Positions 9,939 to 18,143 of a DNA stretch of 64,000 nucleotides are shown here, in pieces. The notes beneath the pieces are model-generated. The model was not told the origin of the DNA and did no database searches. It saw only the letters and a list, made by a program, of their open reading frames with translations. The DNA lies in NCBI RefSeq assembly GCF_009765755.1, contig NZ_LMUV01000011.1, forward strand, positions 212,671-276,670, written 5' to 3'. The stretch's first letter is position 1. Each line of letters opens with the position of its first letter. The stretch is from Rhodanobacter sp. L36. Its GTDB lineage: Bacteria; Pseudomonadota; Gammaproteobacteria; Xanthomonadales; Rhodanobacteraceae. Both the position numbers and the translations under genes were made by a program.

Positions 9939-10704
9939 GTTGTGGTGATCCCCATGCGAGTGCGTCTTTCCGGCGAGTCCGGGTTCAGTCCGGCTCGCGC
10001 TATGAAGTCAAAGACAGCTGACCGTTTTGGCTTTTGCGTCGTCTTGCGGATGGTGTGGTCCACAAAGAATCGAACTGGAGCCTGCACGGTGATTCCCCCC
10101 ACGGGTGCCCGTCTGCAGCTGGTGTCCTGGCGTGTTTTACGGCTGTTGCTCTCCCTCTCCTGTTGAATTTAGAACGATCTAAATTTTTTGGCGTTTGATG
10201 CGTCGTCGTGTTCGAATTCGGGTGATTTTCGGTAGCTCTCCGGAAGGTCAGGCTGCGTGCGCGGGCGTGTTGCCATGCGCTGCCGTATCAGGAAATGTCG
10301 GGTTACAAGACGATCGAATGGGGCCGCGTTGCTACCCGACTCGATCGCAAGGCCGTGGTACCTGCCGCGAAAGATGACAGGGAGATTGCCCGTTCGCGTC
10401 CACGAAAAGTGTGAGCCGGTGCACATTTTTTGCGCTTAAATCGTGCTGCATTGCGGCATCGACGGAAGAAGTTTCGGCCAATCATCGGATCGCCGGACGT
10501 TCCGGCATTCATCGCGGACGCATCGATCCGATGGTCCTCATTACCGCAAAAAATCAGCTGTAAAAAAATGAAATGGGCGAGCGTCGGGAATGTCCCGGAC
10601 TGATGAAACTCTGTGCAAAACAAACAGTCACGCACACTCGCCATGGAGTCGCGTGGTCGCCATCGCGGTTCCCGCGGCGTAATGCACGCCCTGAACTGCG
10701 CGCA
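9939..10704. other. Long intergenic region upstream of the receptor operon
   Basis: About 765 bp without a convincing gene. It contains the 5' region of the receptor operon (with the palindrome at 10166-10185) and AT-richer patches around 10160-10190 and 10545-10570 that stand out against the GC-rich background. An 85-codon open frame on the minus strand (10169-10426) has no ribosome site and an arginine-rich, family-less translation, so I do not call it. Confidence 0.5.
10166..10185. promoter_or_regulatory. LacI-like operator candidate
   Basis: Twenty-base inverted repeat: arms AATTTAGA and TCTAAATT flank a central ACGA, so the symmetry axis falls on a CG step. Palindromes centred on CG are characteristic of LacI-family operators, which often control carbohydrate receptor loci in Xanthomonadales. 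It lies 228 bp upstream of the receptor start. No lacI gene is in the window, so assignment is tentative. Confidence 0.45.
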
Positions 10705-11067
10705 TTAATGCCAGGTGCGCTTCCCGCCCGTGGGTGCAGGGTTCATCTCGACACTGAGAGTAAACGTGCGTTGTTCATCCGGTCTCATGGCACCGACGCC
10801 AACCAGCTTGCGCGCGACTTCTTCGCCGCGCTCGTTGCGGATGGTCAGCACCATCGAATATTCCCACGCACCGTTGTCAACCGGATTGCGAAAGCTGCCT
10901 TCCACGCGCAGCGGCGTGGAGGCGGACGTCGTGGCGGTACTGGTCGGTTCGGCGAAGCGCAGCTTGTGGCGGCAGGCGGGACACACACTCGCACTTTCCA
11001 GAATGGTTTCCCGGCAGTGCGGACAGGTACGCGTCGCCCCGGCGCTACCCTGGGGCGCATGGCTCAT
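10705..11067 (-). CDS. Zinc-ribbon protein coupled to bactofilin
   Basis: A 120-residue protein with an N-terminal zinc ribbon (CPHC at about 15-18 and CPAC at about 29-32), a serine/threonine-rich linker and a beta-strand-rich C-terminal domain (about 53-115) that looks like a small immunoglobulin-like fold. The function is unknown. Its ATG overlaps the bactofilin stop codon by four bases (ATGA), so the two are translated together. This suggests it acts with the bactofilin scaffold, perhaps as a binding or localisation partner. The CxxC pairs are seen; the partnership is inferred from gene order. Confidence 0.75.
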   Translation of the reverse strand: MSHAPQGSAGATRTCPHCRETILESASVCPACRHKLRFAEPTSTATTSASTPLRVEGSFRNPVDNGAWEYSMVLTIRNERGEEVARKLVGVGAMRPDEQRTFTLSVEMNPAPTGGKRTWH

Positions 11068-11606
11068 AACGCATTGCCATCGTGTCCGGGATGCTTGCGC
11101 GCGTTGCTGCCATCGGCGTCGTCCCAGCCGAACTCGGCCTGGCCGCGCATGCGTGAGCCGGCCGCGACGCTGAGTGATCCGGCTTTCAGGTCGCCGGTGA
11201 GTGCGCCGGTCTGCAGCAGATCCACATGCACTGCGGATTCGATGTTGCCGACCAGTTCGCCCGCGATGGTTACTTTCTCTGCGCGCACGCTGCCGGTGAC
11301 CCGCGCGCCGGGTTCAATGGTGAGGTCGCCGCGCACGTTCACATCGCCCTTGAAGCTGCCGGCGATGCGCACGTGACCGGCGCCTTCGATCTTGCCTTCG
11401 ATGGTTATCTCGGGCGCGATCAGTGACTCGGTCTTCGGTTTGCTCGGCGTCACGACGGGCGTGGGCGCCGACGTGGAGCGAAAGGACGATGATGGCGCCG
11501 GCGTTTCAACCTCCGGTCGGGTTTCAGGATTGGCGCGATGCGTCAGGTCCGCGACTTCGGGTGTGTCAGCGGAGGAGGTTTTGACGGGTTCTTTCCACAG
11601 GGCCAT
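11064..11606 (-). CDS. Bactofilin (polymer-forming cytoskeletal protein)
   Basis: A 180-residue bactofilin. Residues 1-60 form a flexible Pro/Ser/Thr-rich N-terminal tail. Residues about 62-160 contain the right-handed beta-helix repeats of the DUF583 family (for example IEGKIEGAGHVRIAGSFKG and later GDL and GEL turns), followed by a short polar tail. Bactofilins polymerise without nucleotide into membrane-associated filaments used in cell shape, stalk or polar organisation. No transmembrane segment is present, so this one is cytosolic or attached through its tail. It is first in a two-gene operon with the zinc-ribbon protein. The family call is firm; the cellular role in this organism is unknown. 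Confidence 0.92.
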   Translation of the reverse strand: MALWKEPVKTSSADTPEVADLTHRANPETRPEVETPAPSSSFRSTSAPTPVVTPSKPKTESLIAPEITIEGKIEGAGHVRIAGSFKGDVNVRGDLTIEPGARVTGSVRAEKVTIAGELVGNIESAVHVDLLQTGALTGDLKAGSLSVAAGSRMRGQAEFGWDDADGSNARKHPGHDGNAL

Positions 11607-11942
11607 GACGCACTCCGCTTTCGATCAAGGGACGGTGACCGTACCCCCAAACGATCGTTATGGAAACCGCAGGAAATCAGCCAGTTCAGGTTATGTGGGC
11701 AGAGTTAACGTCAACGTCTCAAAAATCGACACGCCGCCCTGATGAATGCAGCGAGGCTTCTCCGAAAATCGTCTCGACCTGCGAAATCGTGTGCAGGTTC
11801 CACTGGCAAACGATGCTGCCGATGTCGCTCGGTTCCTGCGATGGTTTGATGGCGTTGTTGTCGCTCACATCGCTTCGACCGCATCCATGGCACACCGCGT
11901 TGTCGGCTGCACCGCGGCCGCCCTCGCGCAAGGTGGTGTGAC
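11607..11942. other. Divergent intergenic region before the DUF4336-like gene
   Basis: Shared upstream region of the bactofilin operon (minus) and the MBL-like gene (plus). It contains the 10-bp palindrome AACGATCGTT at 11649-11658, which may be chance. A 70-codon minus-strand frame from a TTG (11719-11931) has GC-rich third positions and a CxxC motif, but no ribosome site or ATG start. It could be a small cryptic gene, but I do not call it. Confidence 0.4.
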
Positions 11943-12671
11943 ATGCCGAACATCCTCAAAGAATGGAAGGTGCTGCCGCACGGCAAGCTGGCGCAGGTCG
12001 ATGATGGCCTGCTCACCGTGACAGGTGATATCCGCATGCCGCTGGTGGATTTCGAACGCCGCATGACAGTCGCGCGCCTGCGTGACGGACGACTCGTTGT
12101 CTACAGCGCGATCGCGCTCGATGAAGACGAAATGCAGGCGCTCGAGGGGTTCGGCTCGATGGCCTTTCTCGTCGTGCCAGGCGATCACCATCGCCGCGAT
12201 GTCGGCATATGGAAAACACGTTATCCCAACGTGCAGGTGATCGCGCCTGCCGGCGCGATCGACAAGGTGCGGGAGATCGTGGCCGTCGATACGGATCACA
12301 ACGCCTTCGAAGATCCCGAAGTGGATCTGGTGACCGTGCCCGGCACCGATGGCCACGAATCCGCGTTGGTGATCAAGCGTGCGGCCGGCACGACGATCGT
12401 GGTGAACGATCTGATCGCGAACATGCAGAAGTCGGGCGGCTTCGGCGGTTGGTTGCTCGCGCGCATGGGGTACGCCGGCGACGAACCGCAGATTCCCGCC
12501 TTCGCAAAAAAGAAACTCGTCGACGATGCCGACGCGCTCGCCGCGCAATTGCGCCAATGGGCCGACGACCCGCGACTGGTTCGGATTCTTCCGTCGCATG
12601 GCTTGCCGATCGAGAACGATCCTTCGGGAACGCTGCGACGATTGGCGGCGTCGCTGTCTGAAAGTGGATGA
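11943..12671 (+). CDS. DUF4336-like metallo-beta-lactamase-fold protein
   Basis: A 242-residue soluble protein with the beta-strand pattern of a metallo-beta-lactamase-like fold, resembling DUF4336 proteins. The block SMAFLVVPGDHHRRD (about residues 72-86) sits where MBL enzymes carry HxHxxDH, but the full motif is missing, so metal binding may be altered. Later blocks (PGTDGHES, IVVNDLIANM, ILPSHGLPI) match the remaining core strands and a late histidine. The ATG at 11943 has AAGGTGG upstream. It is followed by a purine-rich repeat and the glyoxalase-like gene on the same strand. The substrate is unknown. Confidence 0.7.
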   Translation: MPNILKEWKVLPHGKLAQVDDGLLTVTGDIRMPLVDFERRMTVARLRDGRLVVYSAIALDEDEMQALEGFGSMAFLVVPGDHHRRDVGIWKTRYPNVQVIAPAGAIDKVREIVAVDTDHNAFEDPEVDLVTVPGTDGHESALVIKRAAGTTIVVNDLIANMQKSGGFGGWLLARMGYAGDEPQIPAFAKKKLVDDADALAAQLRQWADDPRLVRILPSHGLPIENDPSGTLRRLAASLSESG

Positions 12672-12679
12672 GGTAGAGC

Positions 12680-12707
12680 GGAGAACGAAGAACGGAGAAC
12701 GGAGAAC
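12680..12707. repeat. Tandem 7-bp repeat
   Basis: Four consecutive 7-bp units, three GGAGAAC and one GAAGAAC, directly after the DUF4336-like gene. The surrounding bases (12740-12790) remain rich in GAAC and GTCGAA-type words. It is a small low-complexity tract that may vary in copy number between strains; no function is apparent. Confidence 0.7.
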
Positions 12708-12888
12708 CTGGGTGATTTCGCGCGACTGTGAAACATGTGTTCGAACGAAAGTCGAAGAACGAAGTCGAATCAGTCGAACATATCGAGCCGCATGTTCTCT
12801 ATTTCCCATCATCCTTTCTCCGTTTTCCTCGTGGCCTTCATGCACCGCCGATGGCAGAATCGCTGCACTTTCTCCGAGGAAGTTTCCA

Positions 12889-13878
12889 ATGCGCGCAAAG
12901 CTGCTGGGTTCGGTCGTGTTTCTTTCTTTCGGAGCATTACAAGCAACGCCCGTTTCCACGTCGCCCACGCGGCTCGATCACATCCTGCTGTGGGGGCGCA
13001 GCATCGATCAGGTCACGTCGATAATGGCGGTCAAGCTGGGTTTTCAGGTTCGTCCCGGACACGATCCTGGCGGCGTGGCGAATCGGTATGTGCGCCTTGC
13101 CGACAGCAGTTTTGTCGAGCTGCTCGGCATCACCAAACCTGACCCGGTTTTCGATCCGGGTATGAAGGAAGACCAGAACGTATTCAAGGGCGGCCCCGGA
13201 TCGCGAAGCTTTGGATTTCGTTCTTCCGCGCTCGACGCGATTCGTCGTTTGATGTTGGACCAGCACTACGCGGTGACGCCGTTTTTCAGTGGCCCGGGTG
13301 ACGCAAAGAAACCTGGCTGGCGTCTGTTTGCGTTCGACCACGCGCCTTTATCGAGCAGCACTTTCTTCATCGACTATGCGGCGGACTACGCGCCCGATCA
13401 GTTCGATCCTTCCAACATGGGCGATTACGACGCGACGCGCGAACATCCGAACGGCGCACGCGAAATGTCGTCGATATGGCTGGTGTCGGGCGACGCCGAA
13501 TCCGATCGCAAACAGCTCGAAAAAATGGGCTTCGGTCACGCGGTGCCCATCAAGTTGCCCGCGTTGGGAGCCAGCGGTTTCTGCGTGCCGGTTGGCCCGA
13601 CGGCACTGCTCGCGCTGCAGCCGGATGGCAACGGCATCGCTGCCGAAACGATGGCACACGGCAGCCCGCGCATCCTTGGCGTGAGCTATGGCGTCATCGA
13701 TCTGGGGCGCGCGCAACGATGGGTGGAGCGTGGTTACGAGCAAAAGCTCACAACGTATCGCGGCTTGTCGGGCGAATCTTTCCTCGCGCCAACGCGTGAC
13801 GATCTCGGTCTGTCGATCGAGTTCCACGCGATGCAGTCGGGCATGGCACCCTGTGCCGGCGCGCGGCTGCGGAAGTAA
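12889..13878 (+). CDS. Exported glyoxalase-like (VOC) protein
   Basis: A 329-residue protein with a short signal peptide (about 1-19, ending near LQATP) and a two-module vicinal-oxygen-chelate fold resembling the Glyoxalase_3 family. LDHILLWG near residue 28 is the usual first strand with its metal-binding histidine, and a second module begins around SSIWLVSGDAES. The later block LGLSIEFHAM probably supplies the closing strand. The start at 12889 has GAGGA eight bases upstream and begins a signal peptide; the frame is open far upstream but crosses the previous gene. The substrate is unknown; related proteins are mostly uncharacterised. Export suggests a periplasmic role. Confidence 0.75.
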   Translation: MRAKLLGSVVFLSFGALQATPVSTSPTRLDHILLWGRSIDQVTSIMAVKLGFQVRPGHDPGGVANRYVRLADSSFVELLGITKPDPVFDPGMKEDQNVFKGGPGSRSFGFRSSALDAIRRLMLDQHYAVTPFFSGPGDAKKPGWRLFAFDHAPLSSSTFFIDYAADYAPDQFDPSNMGDYDATREHPNGAREMSSIWLVSGDAESDRKQLEKMGFGHAVPIKLPALGASGFCVPVGPTALLALQPDGNGIAAETMAHGSPRILGVSYGVIDLGRAQRWVERGYEQKLTTYRGLSGESFLAPTRDDLGLSIEFHAMQSGMAPCAGARLRK

Positions 13879-13910
13879 CCCGACGCGAAGTCACAGCGAA
13901 CTTTTCGGGC

Positions 13911-14657
13911 TCAGTCAGCGCCGTTTCCGAGATCGTCGGAATAACCGGCTTCGACGCGCGACCATTGCGCGGTTGGACGTCCATACGTGCGCATGCGCTG
14001 CTTGCCATCCCATCGTTGCGGCCAGCCGGCGGGCGAATCCTCCCAGGTTTCCTGCCGACCGTAGACGGTGAGGTCGAGTAGTCGGTAGTCGTTGTCCATC
14101 GCCTCGACGCCGCGCATCCAGGTCCAGTAGGTCTCGAACACGCGCGACTCTTCGCGCAGGTAACAGACGAGATGCATCATGCCGGGCTTGCGTCCGGCCA
14201 GCAGGGTGTCAATCGACGCCTGCGCCGAATACCACGGCATCGTCCAGCCCATGAAGTTGCGGTAGCGCGAGCTTTCTTCGTACGGGCCCTGGCAGAACGT
14301 GGCATAGGTGGCGTCGCGCGCATGCAGTGGCGACAGTTCACGCACCTGCGAGGTAAAAAACGTGCACCCCTCGCACTGCGCGCGCGCCGGTTGGCCCGGA
14401 AACCACATGAGGTAATACGCGATCAGCAAGCGACGTCCTTCGAATGCATCGAGCAAGGTTGTTTCGCCGCGCTCGCCGATGAGCGTTGTCGTCGCATCCA
14501 TTTCGACCATCGGCAGGCGCCGGCGTGAGGCGGCAATGGCATCGCCCTCGCGCATATGCGTTTTTTCACGAACGCGCAGCGCGTCCACTTCAGCAAGGTA
14601 GGTGTCGCGATCGACGATGTTGGGTGCTTTCAGTTCGTCGTTCAATGCATTGTTCAT
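13911..14657 (-). CDS. DUF899 family thioredoxin-like protein (copy A)
   Basis: A 248-residue member of DUF899, a family with a predicted thioredoxin-like fold. The redox-like segment is CEGCTFFTSQV at about residues 84-94, a CxxC pair followed by the family pattern. Other blocks are SRYRNFMGWTMPWYS and the C-terminal RQETWEDSPAGWPQRW. The ATG at 14657 has GGAGA eight bases upstream; longer openings run into copy B. It lies 71 bp downstream of copy B on the same strand, so the two are probably co-transcribed. The biochemical function of the family is not established. Confidence 0.85.
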   Translation of the reverse strand: MNNALNDELKAPNIVDRDTYLAEVDALRVREKTHMREGDAIAASRRRLPMVEMDATTTLIGERGETTLLDAFEGRRLLIAYYLMWFPGQPARAQCEGCTFFTSQVRELSPLHARDATYATFCQGPYEESSRYRNFMGWTMPWYSAQASIDTLLAGRKPGMMHLVCYLREESRVFETYWTWMRGVEAMDNDYRLLDLTVYGRQETWEDSPAGWPQRWDGKQRMRTYGRPTAQWSRVEAGYSDDLGNGAD

Positions 14658-14728
14658 GCGTATGTCTCCATCGGCGTGTGATGCGACCTGTGCTGTTGTC
14701 GATACCTGCGCGAACCGTGCATCGGTGC

Positions 14729-15535
14729 TTAATCTTCGTGCTTGCGGAAAGCGGCCTCGCCGGCTTCCGACACGCGATCCCATGCCGGATCGACGGCAGC
14801 GCCAGGTTCGTAAAGCTCGTGCCAGTTCCACCATTTGTATGGCCGGCTCTGCGGATAACCTTGGGGCGAGTCCTCCCAGATTTCCTGCCGGCCAAGCGCA
14901 GTCATGTCGAGGTAGCTCCACGTCGTGCCCATCGCCTCGTCGCCACGGCCGTTGATGAAACAGGTGCGGAACACGCGATCGCCGTCGCGGATAAAGGCAT
15001 TGTGGCCATGCCATTCGTCCACGCCGAAGTCTGCGTCGAAGCTGTCGGTGATGGTGTACCAAGGGATTTTCTCCCGACCCATTTTTGCCTTGAGCCGCGC
15101 GATGTCTGCCTGCGGTGCGCGTGACGCATAAGCGAGTGTGGTGCCACGCGCATTCAAATGAGCGAGGTGACCGACCTGGTCGGCGCCGAACGAACAGCCG
15201 ATGCATGCATGCTCAGGCCAGCCATGCACACCGGGCTCGAAAAATGCGCGATAGACGATCAACTGACGCCGACCCGCGAACAGATCCAGCAGGCTCAGCT
15301 TGCCTTCGGGACCATCGAATGCATACATTTTTTCAACCGCCATCCACGGCATGCGTCGCCGCTCGGCGGCCAGCGCATCGTGGCTGCGCATGACGGCTTT
15401 CTCCTTGACGAGCAATTGCTCACGCGCTGCATGCCACTCTTGCGGCGACACCACAGGATGAGCAGCGATGGCGCGCTGCGTCGGGTTTCCATCTCTCTCC
15501 GGCAGGTCGTTGATCGATGATTTTTTCGTGCCCAT
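14729..15535 (-). CDS. DUF899 family thioredoxin-like protein (copy B)
   Basis: A 268-residue DUF899 protein, first of a tandem pair. It shares with copy A the block RRRMPWMAVEK...LLDLFAGRRQLIVYR and the ending RQEIWEDSPQGYPQ. Its redox segment reads CIGCSFGADQVGHL, keeping a CxxC pair. The region KIPWYTITDSFDADFGVDEWHG is the usual family signature and is more complete here than in copy A. The ATG at 15535 has GGAG upstream. The similarity shows an old duplication with divergence, so the two copies may have different substrates. The biological role is unknown. Confidence 0.87.
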   Translation of the reverse strand: MGTKKSSINDLPERDGNPTQRAIAAHPVVSPQEWHAAREQLLVKEKAVMRSHDALAAERRRMPWMAVEKMYAFDGPEGKLSLLDLFAGRRQLIVYRAFFEPGVHGWPEHACIGCSFGADQVGHLAHLNARGTTLAYASRAPQADIARLKAKMGREKIPWYTITDSFDADFGVDEWHGHNAFIRDGDRVFRTCFINGRGDEAMGTTWSYLDMTALGRQEIWEDSPQGYPQSRPYKWWNWHELYEPGAAVDPAWDRVSEAGEAAFRKHED

Positions 15536-15807
15536 GGCAATCTCCGGGTTGAGCGATCTGCGCGTCGAACAGGATGCCGCTCGCGTCTATCGCTCGATGT
15601 GGTGATGGGCCAGTTTTACTTCCATACGTCGAAGACCGGGAGTGACAATCGTGGCGGGATTCATGCTTACGCCGGGTGAAAAAAATCCACATGCTGCCGT
15701 GCTTGCTCTCGACGGGTTGTAACGCCTGCCGACGGCCGCACAACCATTTCTTCCCGCGCGCACTTGTGCTTTCCCGACGGACTTGAGCGCAACTTGCCTC
15801 ACATGGG

Positions 15808-16269
15808 ATGCTCGATCCGATGAACAACCGCACCGCCGAAGCGCAACGTCTCCGCGACCTCGCGAGACTGCGTCGTGTGCGCGACCGCATCGATCGCGAC
15901 TACGCGAAACCGCTGGATGTCGAAGCGCTTGCGCTCGGCGTGCACATGTCGGGCGGGCACCTGAGTCGCCAGTTCAAGCTGGCCTTCGGCGAGTCGCCGT
16001 ACAGCTATCTGATGACGCGACGCATCGAGCGCGCGATGGCGCTGCTGCGTCGTGGTGACCTCAGCGTTACCGACGTGTGCTTCACAGTGGGCTGTGCTTC
16101 GCTTGGAACATTCAGCACGCGCTTCACCGAGCTGGTCGGGGTATCACCCGGCGTCTATCGGCGTGAAGCGGCGCTCGCGACGGAAGGACTGCCATCCTGC
16201 GTGGCGCGACAGATCACGCGACCGGTCAGGAATCGAGAAGCGCCCGCGGCCGAACCGGATCTAGCATGA
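15808..16269 (+). CDS. AraC-type transcription regulator (DNA-binding domain only)
   Basis: A 153-residue protein consisting almost only of the double helix-turn-helix of the AraC/XylS family (about residues 20-120: LDVEALALGVHMSGGHLSRQF and the second helix pair ending in FTELVGVSPGVYRR). There is no separate effector-binding domain, so it may respond through expression level or a partner protein. The ATG at 15808 is used here; the ATG at 15820 is an alternative. Its stop codon overlaps the next start (ATGA at 16266-16269), coupling it to the VOC protein. Regulator-VOC pairs of this layout are common and suggest local control. Confidence 0.88.
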   Translation: MLDPMNNRTAEAQRLRDLARLRRVRDRIDRDYAKPLDVEALALGVHMSGGHLSRQFKLAFGESPYSYLMTRRIERAMALLRRGDLSVTDVCFTVGCASLGTFSTRFTELVGVSPGVYRREAALATEGLPSCVARQITRPVRNREAPAAEPDLA

Positions 16270-16709
16270 CGATTCTTTCCACAGCGGGCACGAAAACCAT
16301 GCACATCAACATTCATGCGAGCTTCCTTCCGCAGACCGACCCGGATGCCTCGCTCGCGTTTTATCGCGACACGCTCGGCTTCGAGGTGCGCAAGGACGTC
16401 GGCTACAACGGCCTGCGCTGGATCACCGTCGGCCCGCCTAACCAGCCCGGCACATCCATCGTGCTGTATCCGCCCACTGCAAGCCCTGGCATCACGGATG
16501 ATGAAAAGCGCACCATTGCGGAGATGATGGCGAAAGGTACTTACGCAATCATGCTGCTGGCGACTCCGAATCTCGATGCCGCTTTCGAAAAAATCGTCGC
16601 CAGTGGTGCCGAGATCGTCGAGGAGCCGACCGATCAGCCGTACGGCATTCGCGATTGTGCCGTGCGTGATCCCGCAGGCAATCTGCTTCGCGTGCAGCAG
16701 CAGCCCTAA
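16266..16709 (+). CDS. VOC family (glyoxalase/bleomycin-resistance type) protein
   Basis: A 147-residue single-domain vicinal-oxygen-chelate protein. The beta-alpha-beta pattern starts at INIHASFLPQTDPDASLAFYR, has the typical FYRDTLGFEVRKD block, and ends with the family signature DCAVRDPAGNLLRVQQ. Proteins of this group bind metal at the interface of a dimer and serve as isomerases, thiol transferases or drug-binding proteins; the substrate is not predictable. The start overlaps the regulator's stop codon by four bases. The in-frame ATG at 16299 is a possible shorter start. It is probably controlled by the AraC-type protein. Confidence 0.88.
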   Translation: MTILSTAGTKTMHINIHASFLPQTDPDASLAFYRDTLGFEVRKDVGYNGLRWITVGPPNQPGTSIVLYPPTASPGITDDEKRTIAEMMAKGTYAIMLLATPNLDAAFEKIVASGAEIVEEPTDQPYGIRDCAVRDPAGNLLRVQQQP

Positions 16710-16779
16710 GTAGTACGTCGTGCGCCGTGTCGTTCATGGCACTCAAGCGACACGACACTGATCACTCGATCAATGGGAA

Positions 16780-17184
16780 ATGAGCATGAAGAGCAGCACG
16801 AAAGAAACCAGCAGCGGCGATCCCTCGCAGTTGATCGATGCACGGATTGCGGAACTCGGCGACTGGCGTGGGGAGGCACTCGCGAAAGTCCGCGCGCTCA
16901 TCAGGCAGGCCGACCCCGAAGTCGTCGAGGAATGGAAATGGCGCGGCGTGCCCGTGTGGGAGCACAGCGGCATCCTCTGCACCGGCGAAACCTACAAGAA
17001 CTGCGTCAAGCTGACCTTCGCCAAGGGCGCATCGCTGGACGATCCGTCGAAACTTTTCAACGCAAGCCTCGAAGGCAATACTCGCCGTGCCATCGACATC
17101 CACGAATCCGACAAGGTCAACGGCGCGGCATTGAAGGCACTGATTCGTGCGGCAATCGCTCTGAATGTTTCCCGCAAGAAATAG
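16780..17184 (+). CDS. DUF1801 protein
   Basis: A 134-residue DUF1801 family protein (YdhG-like fold). The recognisable core is WRGEALAKVRALIRQADPEVVEEWKWRGVPVWEHSGILCTGETYKNCVKLTFAKGA in outline, followed by LFNASLEGNTRRAIDI and a helical end with AALKALIRAAIALN. The family is small, cytosolic and uncharacterised, sometimes linked to stress genes. The ATG at 16780 is used; an ATG two codons later (16786) is equally possible. It follows the VOC gene by 70 bp on the same strand. Confidence 0.87.
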   Translation: MSMKSSTKETSSGDPSQLIDARIAELGDWRGEALAKVRALIRQADPEVVEEWKWRGVPVWEHSGILCTGETYKNCVKLTFAKGASLDDPSKLFNASLEGNTRRAIDIHESDKVNGAALKALIRAAIALNVSRKK

Positions 17185-17260
17185 AAGCGCTTCCATGGCG
17201 AGCGACACCCGCACGATCGTCTTCCGCCAGCGACGTGCGCGACTCTGAAAGCGTAACGAT

Positions 17261-17728
17261 TCAGCGCAGTGGCGCGCTTGCCGTGTCGCCCTTGCAGGTT
17301 ATTGGCGAGCCATCGTTTCCAACCACCTGGGAAAAACTCGACCCATTGTGGTTGATGACGATGCCGTCGTCGCAGCGCTGGTTCCGGTCCAGCTTGTAGC
17401 TTGCCTGCACGCGGAGTTCTTCCTGCTGCTTTCGATTCTGCAGAACGAGTTGCTGCGCCTGATATTGCTGCGCCTGCTCGTTTACCTGTTGATAGGTGCT
17501 GGACAGGTCATCACGCTGATGTTTCAGATCGGCCGCCAGTTGGGCGTGATACTGCTCGGCATGCGCCTTGGCCTGTTGCGCTTCAAGTTCGGCGGTGCGT
17601 GCGGACTCGCGCATGATTTCATCAGCGTGGCGTGCCGCGGAATACTGGGAGATTCCGTTCCACGCAAGCACGGCGACAATAACCGCCGCCACGGCAGCTC
17701 CGACTTTCCACGACAACGGCATGGCCAT
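17261..17728 (-). CDS. Small membrane-anchored coiled-coil protein
   Basis: A 155-residue protein of unknown function. Residues about 8-27 form one hydrophobic membrane segment (VGAAVAAVIVAVLAWNGI). Residues about 45-110 are a glutamine, alanine and glutamate-rich coiled coil. The C-terminal part (about 110-155) is globular with two cysteines (NQRCDDGIVI and ITCKG) that could form a disulfide, which suggests that this end is periplasmic. No family is recognised. It stands alone on the minus strand between a DUF1801 gene and another hypothetical. Third-position GC is high, which supports real coding. Confidence 0.7.
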   Translation of the reverse strand: MAMPLSWKVGAAVAAVIVAVLAWNGISQYSAARHADEIMRESARTAELEAQQAKAHAEQYHAQLAADLKHQRDDLSSTYQQVNEQAQQYQAQQLVLQNRKQQEELRVQASYKLDRNQRCDDGIVINHNGSSFSQVVGNDGSPITCKGDTASAPLR

Positions 17729-18143
17729 CGCGACCGACTCCCAGCAAGGTGGTGTATCCCCGAACCGGCAACATACCGTGCGCCGGCAGATGGATTCTAG
17801 CAGGGCGAAAATCCTTCTCGGGAAGCCAAAACGGGCACGAAGGGCGGGCGATCAACGGGCGCGTTTCGGCTTCAGTCGCGCATGATGTCTTGAGAGCAAA
17901 TCTTTGGCACAGCCGCAGTTTCATTGACGCCAGACATGGCGAATAAATGCAGCTCGACGATTTCTCCCCGCGCGCCGGTCGATCTGCGGTCACGTTGGTA
18001 GTGTTTCATCACGAGCGCGTATGGCTGGCCGGAGTTGCATTGGGCCCGAATTGTTGACGACACTCGCACAAGTCCTGAAAAATGCCGTGCGAGCCTTGAC
18101 AGCTTAAAATCAGTGCCGTGTCCGATCCTTGAGCGGAATATTC
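17729..18143. other. Intergenic region without a supported gene
   Basis: About 415 bp between divergent hypothetical genes. Several short frames on both strands lack ribosome sites and family resemblance. I see no repeat, RNA gene or clear terminator here; it should contain the promoters of the two flanking genes. Confidence 0.45.

Noticed and set aside
10169-10426. 85-codon minus-strand frame in the receptor upstream region
   Set aside because: No ribosome site, no similarity, and it overlaps the putative operator.
11649-11658. Palindrome AACGATCGTT upstream of bactofilin
   Set aside because: Only ten bases long and common by chance; not enough for an operator call.
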